Shown piece by piece: positions 6,705 through 13,371 of a stretch of 13,371 bases of DNA. Below the pieces are notes generated by a model. That model searched no databases, was not told where the DNA came from, and worked only from the letters and a program-made list of their open reading frames with translations. This stretch comes from Alphaproteobacteria bacterium (GTDB lineage Bacteria > Pseudomonadota > Alphaproteobacteria > JAGOMX01): contig JACVCA010000018.1 in NCBI GenBank assembly GCA_016742295.1, forward strand, positions 1 through 13,371. Reading direction: 5' to 3'. The position numbers and the translations under genes were made by a program. Each line of letters starts with the position of its first letter. The stretch's first letter is position 1.

Positions 6705-9377
6705 TTAAAAGCTTGTCTCGTCAAGAATGCTTTTTTGAAGTTTTTCTACAGCAAAAGGAAGTTGATCAGGTTTATTTCCTCCACCTTGCGCTAGATCAGG
6801 ACGGCCGCCACCGCCCTTACTTTCCAAAATTTCAGTTACGATTTGTGACAATTTGACTGCATTGTAGCGTTTAGTAAGATCACTGGTGACACCGATAACA
6901 AAGGATACTTTGCCCTCGATCACCGTTGTAATCATAAAGATGCCCGAGCCAATATCTTTTTTAATCTGGTCAGCTAAAGGCCTAAGATCTTTGGGTTCAA
7001 TATCTTGCAGTTGATAGAAAACAAATTTTGTCCCTCCTAGATCTTTGGTCATTCTAGATGTAGAAGAGTCTTTTGTAATTGAAGTGTGTTTTGTATCTTT
7101 CAGAATTTTTTTAAGTGTTTTATTTTCTTCAAGTAAGCTTTGTAAACGTTGGTTAATATTTTCTAGGGGAACATTGAGGAGATGCGCCTCTTCAAGAAGA
7201 ACTTGTTCAAGTTGAAAAACATATTGTTCTGCATGATTTCCGGTTAAAGCTTCAATACGACGAATCCCTGCGGCAATTCCAGTCTCATTAATAATTTTGA
7301 AATATCCAATGTCTCCTGTTTGATTGACATGAGTACCTCCACATAATTCCAAGGAAAAAGGCTTAAGATTTTGTTGAGGGTAACCGATTGCTACCACGCG
7401 CACTTCTTCATGATATTTTTCACCAAATAATGCTATGGCTCCTTGTTTTTCAGCTGTCTCGGGTGTCATAATGTTTGTTGTAACGGGAGTGTTAGCACGT
7501 ATTAACTGATTTACTTCGCATTCAAGCGCTTGAATATCTTCGCGACTTAAGCCGCGGTTATGACTGAAATCAAAGCGTAACCGATCAGGCGTGACAAGAG
7601 AGCCTTTTTGCGTGACATGCTCTCCTAAGTATTGTCGAAGAGCAGCATGCAGTAGGTGCGTTGCTGAGTGATTAGCTTTTATGGATGCGCGGCGATGGCT
7701 GTTGACATCCATTTTAACGGTTTCCCCAACTAGAATTTGGCCATTAATAACCCGTCCTATGTGGGCATAAAGGTCGCCGGGCTTCTTGAGGGTATCAAGG
7801 ATTTCAATCTGAGTACCTGTATTAGAGGTAAACCGGCCTGTATCACCTATCTGACCGCCTGATTCAGCATAAAAAGGCGTTTGATTGCACAACAAGATTA
7901 TAGTTTCGCCTTGCTGAGCAGTATTCGTTTCTACACCGTCCTTCACAATTGCAACAATTAACCCTTCGGCAGAGATCTCATTGTAGCCTAAAAATTCAGT
8001 GGCACCGCAGCGTTCATGAATTTCAAACCAGATTTTCTCATCTTTTTTACCACCCGCTCCTACCCAAGAAGCGCGCGCTTCAGCCTTTTGCTGCTCCATA
8101 GCCCTTTCAAATCCTGCAGTATCAACATCTCTTTGTTCTGATCTCAACACTTCTTGGGTAAGATCTAAAGGAAAGCCGTAGGTATCATAAAGTTTAAATG
8201 CAATATCACCTGGTAGAAAAACACCTGCAGGTAACATTTTGGTTTCTTCTGTCAGTAATTTTAATCCTCGTTCTAGCATTTGTTTAAAGCGTTCTTCTTC
8301 AAGTTTTAAAACTTCAATAATTAAGGCTTCTGCACGTCCTAACTCTGGATAGGCTGCTCCCATTTTTGCAATAAGGGTAGGAACAAGTTGCCACATGAGG
8401 GGGGATTTACTTTTTAAAAGATATGCATGCCGCATAGCACGTCGCATAATTCGACGCAGCACATAACCTCTGCCTTCATTAGAAGGGTTGACTCCATCGG
8501 CTAGCAGAAAACTTGCAGACCGTAGATGATCAGCTATGATGCGATGAGAAGCTTGATAAGGACCTTGTGAAGAAACCCCTGTAATTTCTTCTGAAGCATG
8601 AATAAGGGATGTAAAAATATCGATGTCATAGTTATCATGGACTCCTTGCATGACGGCTGTCAGCCTCTCTAAACCCATGCCTGTGTCAATTGAAGGTTTA
8701 GGTAATGCAATTCGTCCTGAAGGTGATAAATCTCCAGGGATGACCTGTTCATACTGCATAAAGACCAAGTTCCAGATTTCAATGAATCGGTCTCCGTTTT
8801 CAGTGGGGCTTCCTGGAGGACCACCAGGAATTTCTTCGCCATGATCATAAAAGATTTCAGAACAAGGCCCGCACGGCCCTGTGTCACCCATAGACCAAAA
8901 ATTATCAGTTGTAGAGATTTTAATAATGCGATCATCGTTCAAGCCGGCAATTTTCTTCCAGAGTGTTGCTGCTTCAAGATCTTCGCTATAAACAGTAACT
9001 AATAAGCGGTCTTTAGGAATTTTTAATTCTTGAGTAATAAATCTCCATGCTAACTCAATGGCACGTTCCTTAAAATAGTCCCCAAAAGAAAAATTCCCTA
9101 ACATTTCGAAAAAAGTATGATGACGAGCGGTATGACCAACATTTTCAAGGTCATTATGTTTACCGCCAGCACGGACACATTTCTGGCTTGATACTGCGCG
9201 ACTGTAAGGGAGTTTCTCTACCCCCGTAAACCCATTTTTGAACGGAACCATTCCTGCATTTACAAACATCAAGCTTGGGTCATTGCGTGGTATTAAAGGT
9301 GCAGAGGGAACACGCGTGTGCTCATGCCGAGAAAAATAATCTAAAAATAAATCTCGGATGTCTGCAGCCGTAAACAT
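6705..9377 (-). CDS. alaS: Alanyl-tRNA synthetase
   Basis: An 890-aa cytosolic class IIc synthetase that charges tRNA-Ala; the family is usually ~870-890 aa, so it is full length. The N-terminal aminoacylation domain has the expected start (RDLFLDYFSRHEH), motif-2 region ARHHTFFEMLGNFSFGDYF (84-102) and DTGMGLERL (231-239). The editing domain keeps its zinc/editing residues in HSATH (H570, H574) and CGGTH (C679, H683), so correction of Ser- and Gly-tRNA-Ala should work. The C-Ala region ends with the glycine-rich GGGGRPDLAQGGG (855-867). It starts 34 bp after the recA stop with no terminator between, implying a recA-alaS transcript, an arrangement common in Alphaproteobacteria. The ATG at 9377 gives the standard N-terminus; upstream AAAGAG is weak and rather distant. 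Base composition is less A/T-rich than in the 1-2718 cassette. Confidence 0.97.
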   Translation of the reverse strand: MFTAADIRDLFLDYFSRHEHTRVPSAPLIPRNDPSLMFVNAGMVPFKNGFTGVEKLPYSRAVSSQKCVRAGGKHNDLENVGHTARHHTFFEMLGNFSFGDYFKERAIELAWRFITQELKIPKDRLLVTVYSEDLEAATLWKKIAGLNDDRIIKISTTDNFWSMGDTGPCGPCSEIFYDHGEEIPGGPPGSPTENGDRFIEIWNLVFMQYEQVIPGDLSPSGRIALPKPSIDTGMGLERLTAVMQGVHDNYDIDIFTSLIHASEEITGVSSQGPYQASHRIIADHLRSASFLLADGVNPSNEGRGYVLRRIMRRAMRHAYLLKSKSPLMWQLVPTLIAKMGAAYPELGRAEALIIEVLKLEEERFKQMLERGLKLLTEETKMLPAGVFLPGDIAFKLYDTYGFPLDLTQEVLRSEQRDVDTAGFERAMEQQKAEARASWVGAGGKKDEKIWFEIHERCGATEFLGYNEISAEGLIVAIVKDGVETNTAQQGETIILLCNQTPFYAESGGQIGDTGRFTSNTGTQIEILDTLKKPGDLYAHIGRVINGQILVGETVKMDVNSHRRASIKANHSATHLLHAALRQYLGEHVTQKGSLVTPDRLRFDFSHNRGLSREDIQALECEVNQLIRANTPVTTNIMTPETAEKQGAIALFGEKYHEEVRVVAIGYPQQNLKPFSLELCGGTHVNQTGDIGYFKIINETGIAAGIRRIEALTGNHAEQYVFQLEQVLLEEAHLLNVPLENINQRLQSLLEENKTLKKILKDTKHTSITKDSSTSRMTKDLGGTKFVFYQLQDIEPKDLRPLADQIKKDIGSGIFMITTVIEGKVSFVIGVTSDLTKRYNAVKLSQIVTEILESKGGGGRPDLAQGGGNKPDQLPFAVEKLQKSILDETSF

Positions 9378-9411
9378 ATTAAGATAATCTCTTTAAACAC
9401 TTATTTTATTC

Positions 9412-10452
9412 TTATGCAACTTCAGAAATGTCATTTTCATCTTCGCGACTGCTGAGCATCTTCTCAGAAACTACACCTGATTGCTCTCTGATAGCTTTTT
9501 CAATTGAAGCCGCAATTTCTGGATTTTCTTTTAAATAGGTGCGTGTGGTCTCTTTACCCTGGCCAATACGTTGGCCATTATATGAATACCAAGATCCTGC
9601 TTTTTCAATAATATCGGCTTTCACACCTAAATCAATTAATTCTCCAGTTTTAGAAATACCTTGACCATACATAATATCAAATTCGACAACCTTAAAAGGA
9701 GGAGCAACTTTGTTTTTTACGACTTTCACACGTGTCTGATTGCCTACAACCTCTTCACGATCTTTAATCGAGCTTACACGACGAATATCGAGACGAACTG
9801 AAGCATAGAATTTAAGGGCATTTCCACCGGTGGTTGTTTCAGGATTACCAAACATAATACCAATTTTTTGACGGATTTGGTTTATGAAGATCAGCGTACA
9901 CTTCGATTTTGATAGAGAGCCAGTAAGTTTACGTAGAGCTTGGCTCATCAGGCGTGCTTGGAGTCCCATATGAGAATCCCCCATGTCTCCTTCAAGTTCA
10001 GCTTTGGGAACAAGGGCTGCTACACTGTCAACGATAACAATATCAACACCTCCAGAGCGAATTAAAGTATCAGCAATTTCAAGCGCTTGTTCTCCGGCAT
10101 CAGGTTGTGAAATTAGAAGCTCATCAACTGCGACTCCTAGTTTGCGAGCATAGCCAGCATCCAGAGCGTGCTCAGCATCAACAAATGCTGCAATACCACC
10201 TTGCTTTTGAGCTTCAGCAACAATATGTAAAGCTAGCGTAGTTTTACCGGAACTTTCTGGTCCGTAAATTTCGATAACGCGACCACGGGGGACTCCTCCT
10301 ACACCAAGGGCAATATCGAGTCCTAGAGAACCTGTAGGAATGACTTCAATATCAGCATTTATATCCTTTTGCCCCAATTTCATGACAGAACCTTTACCAA
10401 AGGCTCGTTCAATTTGAGCTAATGCTGCTTCAAGTGCTTTTTGTTTATCCAT
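9412..10452 (-). CDS. recA: Recombinase A
   Basis: A 346-aa ATP-dependent DNA strand-exchange protein acting in homologous recombination and repair. Present are the Walker A motif GPESSGKT (64-71), Walker B VDIVIVD (136-142), the DNA-binding loop L2 region with FGNPETTTGGNALKF (201-215) and the typical start MDKQKALEAALAQIERAFGKG. The C-terminal tail is short and acidic (SREDENDISEVA), as in other RecA proteins where it tunes DNA binding. The length is normal for Alphaproteobacteria. ATG at 10452 has GAGAG about nine bases upstream. alaS follows 34 bp downstream on the same strand. The 169-bp upstream region has a possible housekeeping promoter but no GTTC or GAAC half-site, so I see no alphaproteobacterial-type LexA box. 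Confidence 0.98.
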   Translation of the reverse strand: MDKQKALEAALAQIERAFGKGSVMKLGQKDINADIEVIPTGSLGLDIALGVGGVPRGRVIEIYGPESSGKTTLALHIVAEAQKQGGIAAFVDAEHALDAGYARKLGVAVDELLISQPDAGEQALEIADTLIRSGGVDIVIVDSVAALVPKAELEGDMGDSHMGLQARLMSQALRKLTGSLSKSKCTLIFINQIRQKIGIMFGNPETTTGGNALKFYASVRLDIRRVSSIKDREEVVGNQTRVKVVKNKVAPPFKVVEFDIMYGQGISKTGELIDLGVKADIIEKAGSWYSYNGQRIGQGKETTRTYLKENPEIAASIEKAIREQSGVVSEKMLSSREDENDISEVA

Positions 10453-10487
10453 GACTTTATACTCTCATTCTAAACATCAATTTCTTA

Positions 10488-10516
10488 GTTATTTCACACT
10501 ATTTAAGACTTTTCAA
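10488..10516 (-). promoter_or_regulatory. Possible sigma-70-type promoter for recA-alaS
   Basis: The minus strand has TTGAAA (10516-10511) and AATAAC (10493-10488) separated by exactly 17 bp, 36 bp upstream of the recA ATG. The -35 is good and the -10 is weak. A direct repeat AGAAGAAAGG occurs twice further upstream (10592-10601 and 10605-10614) with no known role. Confidence 0.3.
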
Positions 10517-10621
10517 TCTACAGTTTGAGAGAATAGAGGGAATATATTATTTAACAGTGATAGGAAAAGGTTTTGTATTAACTAGACGTAGAGAAGAAAG
10601 GATCAGAAGAAAGGCCTGGCT

Positions 10622-11665
10622 CTAGGATACAATTGCTCTAATAATCCAAATGCCGACAAACAAGGTATAGGATAATACAAGGAGGGTACAGAACAAATTA
10701 TTATACCACCAAGCTTTACCCTCGCCCTTATGGGTTAATTTCCAGTTTATGAAAATAATAGAGAATACAGACAAAAGAATTACGGCAAATGTTGCAGTTT
10801 GAACTGCATCTGCCAGGCTGAAACTACCAGTTAAGGGAATGACCTGATCGAGGATATACTTGTTACCAACAGCAGTAAAAATACCTCCTAGAGAAAGATT
10901 TGCTCTTGCATTTAAATTTGTAATTTCGACAAAGAAAATCATTGCACAAAGGCAAAAAGAGATAAAGAATCCTATAAAATAATTGAAAAGAGGTTGCCAG
11001 CCTTTTCGTTTGATATCAATTAAAAAGGTGAGTCTTGCATAATATCCATCTTCTGTAGAAATATCTCCAAAATTTGTTGCGTAATGGGTTACTGATTTTT
11101 TCAGCTTAATGTCATTCAATTCCCAGCCTGGAAGGAAAAGTTCATTATGAAGATGACTCTTCTGGTAGTCTGGCTCAAATACAATCTGGTTAATGTCAGC
11201 AAAATCCTCTAAACGAACTTCTAGAATCTGGCGATCGAAAGGAAAAAACTTGAAATCCCAATTTTTTTGAATTGTGGCGTAATAATGAAGATAGGTATAG
11301 TATTCATCTTTATTTTGGCCAGATTGTCCGAATTTAGAGTAATATTCTGTAGCATTGGTGATTTCGACTGATTTTCCTGGATTATAAGAGGGATCTCTGG
11401 TACGCCACCAGGCGTAAAAGCTTATTTTAAAAGTTTTACGTGCAAAATCGAAATCCCAAAGTCCTACAGGATAAACACCAAATATACATTTATTAGGTTG
11501 AGAAGGGCGGCTTTTAACCATACTCATTGGGAGGGATTGAGCTCTTTGCTCCTCTTGAGCATTTAAAGGAGCAACCGCAAATAAGTTAAAAATGAGTATT
11601 ATTGCAATCACAATTTGCAGATAATCAATTTTAAATTTCTTGTTATTATTGTGAAAAATTATCAT
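10622..11665 (-). CDS. Pentameric ligand-gated ion channel homologue (Cys-loop superfamily, prokaryotic)
   Basis: A 347-aa membrane protein with the architecture of GLIC/ELIC-type channels. Residues 1-36 are a signal peptide, cut likely at LNA-Q. Residues 37-220 form the extracytoplasmic beta-sandwich, with the Pro-loop core FPFDRQ (141-146), the preceding Y-x-A-x-x-x-x-x-x-DF pattern and a GW motif near 180. Four TM helices follow: M1 225-246, M2 about 252-272, M3 286-307 and M4 322-343, with a very short M3-M4 loop as in bacteria. The two cysteines of the animal Cys-loop are absent, as is normal for prokaryotes. M2 begins NARANLSLGG. Pentamers would gate ion flow across the inner membrane; the ligand is unknown. 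I chose ATG 11665 because it gives a normal signal peptide; a TTG at 11701 would add 12 residues. Neither has a clear ribosome site. Confidence 0.8.
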   Translation of the reverse strand: MIIFHNNNKKFKIDYLQIVIAIILIFNLFAVAPLNAQEEQRAQSLPMSMVKSRPSQPNKCIFGVYPVGLWDFDFARKTFKISFYAWWRTRDPSYNPGKSVEITNATEYYSKFGQSGQNKDEYYTYLHYYATIQKNWDFKFFPFDRQILEVRLEDFADINQIVFEPDYQKSHLHNELFLPGWELNDIKLKKSVTHYATNFGDISTEDGYYARLTFLIDIKRKGWQPLFNYFIGFFISFCLCAMIFFVEITNLNARANLSLGGIFTAVGNKYILDQVIPLTGSFSLADAVQTATFAVILLSVFSIIFINWKLTHKGEGKAWWYNNLFCTLLVLSYTLFVGIWIIRAIVS

Positions 11666-11701
11666 AAGCACTAGTTTATAGAAGCTTTTTAGATTCTCCA
11701 A

Positions 11702-11945
11702 TAGTTATTTTAAATAGACTGCATTGTAAAGATTAAACTTATTTTTAAAATGACCTAGAAATTTTTAATGTTAGGACGTGAGGGCTATTATCAATTTTTA
11801 TTCATTTTTATCATGATAAAGCTTTTATAATCTTAATTTTGTAAGGAATTCGAAACGAATTTGTGGCATGATATAAGGGTGAGGGTATTTAATTCTCTAA
11901 GACATTTTAAATACATTCAAAAGAAACTATCCAAGGAGGAGTATC
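11702..11945. promoter_or_regulatory. Divergent control region between the channel gene and hpf
   Basis: It holds two palindromes: TTTATCATGATAAA (11807-11820, perfect, 14 bp) and AATTCG-AAA-CGAATT (11847-11861). A TATAAT lies at 11826-11831. These are operator-like, but no known regulator can be named. Promoters on both strands are expected here. A TACAAT on the minus strand (around 11726) could be the -10 of the channel gene. Confidence 0.4.
11849..11877 (+). promoter_or_regulatory. Possible promoter of hpf with overlapping palindrome
   Basis: TTCGAA (11849-11854) and TATAAG (11872-11877) are spaced by 17 bp. The -35 is poor (3 of 6) and the -10 good (5 of 6). The inverted repeat AATTCG-AAA-CGAATT covers the -35, which would suit control by a dimeric regulator. 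A sigma-54 reading (TGGCAT at 11864) fails, because GG rather than GC stands at the -12 position. Confidence 0.3.
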
Positions 11946-12518
11946 ATGCAAGTATCAATTAGTGGAATTCATGTCGATACAGGAGATGCTTTTCGCACCC
12001 ATGTACATCAAGCTCTTGCAACTTTAAATGATCGTTACCAACTTCAGCCTATAGAAGCAACCATAAATCTGACCAAAGAAGGATACGAGTTTCGTTCTGA
12101 TATTACTGCGCATCTTGGGCGTGGAGTAATTATGCGAGGTCAAGGTTTTGCTAAAGATGCTCATGCCAGTTTTGATGATGCTATCTCAACGATTGTTAAG
12201 CGCTTAAAGCGACACAAGAAAAGACTTAGTGATCATCATAAGGGAAGAGATATATCTCATAAATATTCAAAAGCCCCTTACTATGTATTAAATCCCCATG
12301 AAAATGACGAGGAAGTTTCATCTCATGCTTCACCTGTGATTGCTGAATTAGAAGCTGAAATTCCAACTCTAACAGTGAGTGAAGCTGTCCTCCGTCTTGA
12401 TCTTTCCCAAGAGCCTGCCATGTTATTTCACAACCATTCTCATGGGGGCCTTAACATGGTTTATCAGCGGTCAGATGGTAACATTGGTTGGGTTGATCCT
12501 CAATATGAGAAGAATTAA
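11946..12518 (+). CDS. hpf: Ribosome hibernation promoting factor, long form
   Basis: A 190-aa cytosolic protein that binds the 30S decoding region of idle ribosomes and, in the long form, pairs them into 100S dimers. The N-terminal domain (1-95, MQVSISGIHVDTGDAFRTHV...) is the S30AE/YfiA fold with the basic helix VKRLKRHKKRL (84-94). A charged linker (96-138) follows. The C-terminal dimerisation domain (140-187) has LTVSEAVLRLDLSQEPAMLF, then NMVYQRSDGNIGWVDP. A near-ideal AAGGAGGAG (11933-11941) precedes the ATG, implying strong translation. In many proteobacteria hpf follows rpoN; here it stands alone, divergent from the channel gene and convergent with mfd (8 bp between stops). Control is likely by stationary-phase or nutrient signals via the palindromes upstream; that is inference. 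Confidence 0.93.
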   Translation: MQVSISGIHVDTGDAFRTHVHQALATLNDRYQLQPIEATINLTKEGYEFRSDITAHLGRGVIMRGQGFAKDAHASFDDAISTIVKRLKRHKKRLSDHHKGRDISHKYSKAPYYVLNPHENDEEVSSHASPVIAELEAEIPTLTVSEAVLRLDLSQEPAMLFHNHSHGGLNMVYQRSDGNIGWVDPQYEKN

Positions 12519-12532
12519 TTTTACAATTAATT
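12513..12532. terminator. A/T-only hairpin between convergent hpf and mfd ends
   Basis: AATTAATT (12513-12520) and AATTAATT (12525-12532) flank a TTAC loop, giving an 8-bp stem that spans both stop codons. With no G-C pairs and no long T-run it would be weak; it may act as a shared bidirectional terminator in this A/T-rich genome. Low confidence. Confidence 0.25.
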
Positions 12533-13371
12533 TCTAACGCTAGTCTTTTGAGCAAGTGTGGCAAGATCTTCAAGTAAACGATGTAGCCCTTGGATGCGAC
12601 TTTTAAGATCTTGCCAAGGGCGAATAAAACTGAGTTTTTGATCAGGACGAACTTTAGCGGTTCCCGCTTGGGTATTCATGTAGTTTAATAATTCGAAAGG
12701 ATTAGAAAAAGTATGATCTCGAAAGGTGATAACTGCACCCTTAGGTCCTGCCTCCAGTTTTTCAATACCAGCAGTACGGCAAAGTTGTTTCATTTTAATC
12801 GTTTGAAGAAGGTTTTCAACTTCAAAGGGTAAAGGTCCGAAACGATCAATCAATTCTGCAGCAAAGGCTTCAATTTCTGTAGATGTTTCCAATTCACTTA
12901 AACGACGATAAAGGTTAAGACGTACCAAAAGATCAGGTACATATAGCTCAGGGATAAGAACCGGCATACCTGTGTTAATTTGTGGGGTCCAACCGTTTTG
13001 TAAAGTAGGAAGGTCTAGTGCGCCATCTATTGTTGTTCGAAGAGAAATAATGGCCTCTTCAAGAAGCTGTTGATAAAGTTCAACACCAACCTCCTTAATA
13101 TGACCCGATTGCTCTTCTCCAACAAGATTACCTGCGCCTCTAATATCCATATCGTGGCTTGCAAGTTGGAAACCTGCTCCTAAACTATCGAGAGTTGACA
13201 TCACCTCAAGACGCCTTTGTGCATTTGGATTAATAACTTGATTCGCCGGTAATGTTAAGTAAGCATACGCTCGTACTTTAGAACGTCCCACACGCCCACG
13301 TAATTGATAGAGTTGAGATAGGCCAAATAAATCTGAGCGATGAATGATGAGTGTGTTAGCCGTAGGTATAT
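12527..13371 (-). CDS. mfd: Transcription-repair coupling factor Mfd, C-terminal part (partial at window end)
   Basis: The frame is open to the window edge, so this is the last ~280 residues of a protein normally ~1150 aa; the GTG at 13291 is internal. The sequence opens with TANTLIIHRSDLFGLSQLYQ followed by LRGRVGRS, helicase motif VI of the RecG-like motor. Next comes the translocation (TRG) region LGAGFQLASHDMDIRGAGNL and a GEEQSGHIKEVG stretch. The C-terminal D7 domain follows (IPELYVPDLLVRLNLYRRLS, then AELIDRFGPLPFEVENLL). Mfd uses ATP to push stalled RNA polymerase off lesions and recruits UvrA. Its last codons face hpf, with stops 8 bp apart. The UvrB-like and RNA-polymerase-binding domains lie outside the window. 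Confidence 0.96.
   Translation of the reverse strand, partial: IPTANTLIIHRSDLFGLSQLYQLRGRVGRSKVRAYAYLTLPANQVINPNAQRRLEVMSTLDSLGAGFQLASHDMDIRGAGNLVGEEQSGHIKEVGVELYQQLLEEAIISLRTTIDGALDLPTLQNGWTPQINTGMPVLIPELYVPDLLVRLNLYRRLSELETSTEIEAFAAELIDRFGPLPFEVENLLQTIKMKQLCRTAGIEKLEAGPKGAVITFRDHTFSNPFELLNYMNTQAGTAKVRPDQKLSFIRPWQDLKSRIQGLHRLLEDLATLAQKTSVRN

Noticed and set aside
6701..6735. Hairpin AAAAGC...GCTTTT overlapping the alaS stop as a terminator
   Set aside because: The stem needs a bulge, lies mainly inside the coding end, and is not followed by a clean T-run on the minus strand; too weak to list as a feature.
6659..6856. 65-codon + strand ORF at the 3' end of alaS
   Set aside because: It is mostly antisense to conserved alaS codons, including the glycine-rich C-terminus, and has no ribosome site or recognisable product.
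10592..10614. AGAAGAAAGG repeated twice with a 13-bp period, as a regulatory iteron
   Set aside because: Only two purine-rich copies, just beyond the channel gene stop; likely chance low complexity.
11864..11878. Sigma-54 promoter upstream of hpf
   Set aside because: TGGCAT is present, but the -12 position is GG instead of GC and the TTGC core is absent.
12527..13291. A complete gene starting at GTG 13291
   Set aside because: The frame continues upstream to the window end with clear Mfd motifs (TANTLIIHRSDLFGL), so the GTG is an internal valine codon.

Overview
The window looks like a chromosomal segment of a low-GC alphaproteobacterium, probably an intracellular or protist-associated one of the Holosporales / Paracaedibacter / Odyssella kind. 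That placement is inference. It rests on the recA-alaS gene pair, on A/T-rich coding sequence, and on host-interaction-type features: a secreted leucine-rich-repeat protein, decayed insertion sequence, and a prokaryotic Cys-loop-type channel. No rRNA, tRNA or CRISPR array is visible.

Layout. (1) Positions 1-2718, + strand: a tight, A/T-rich cassette. It holds the C-terminus of a methionyl-tRNA-synthetase-like protein (cut by the window edge), a DAO-family FAD oxidoreductase overlapping it by 17 bp, and a 12-TM Bcr/CflA-like MFS transporter 12 bp further on. A three-stem inverted-repeat structure sits over the transporter's stop codon. Together they read as a small acquired biosynthesis/export unit rather than the housekeeping metG locus. 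(2) Positions 2719-3159: a gene-poor gap with an uncertain 91-codon ORF. (3) Positions 3160-6012, - strand: a 950-aa exported protein. It has an acidic low-complexity N-terminus, a coiled coil and two diverged ~225-residue copies of one LRR-like module, so it is an effector candidate. (4) Positions 6013-6704: mostly non-coding, with a decayed IS1-family transposase tail and a hairpin.

(5) Positions 6705-10452, - strand: recA then alaS, 34 bp apart and probably co-transcribed. No LexA-type box is seen upstream of recA. (6) Positions 10622-11665, - strand: a pentameric ligand-gated ion channel homologue with signal peptide, FPFD loop and four TM segments. (7) Positions 11702-11945: the divergent control region, with two palindromes. 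(8) Positions 11946-12518, + strand: long-form ribosome hibernation factor (hpf). It converges on the 3' end of mfd (12527 to the window end, - strand), which is truncated by the window edge.

The core genes (mfd, hpf, recA, alaS) cover transcription-coupled repair, ribosome hibernation, recombination and tRNA charging. The accessory parts (cassette 1, the LRR protein and the channel) carry the novelty.
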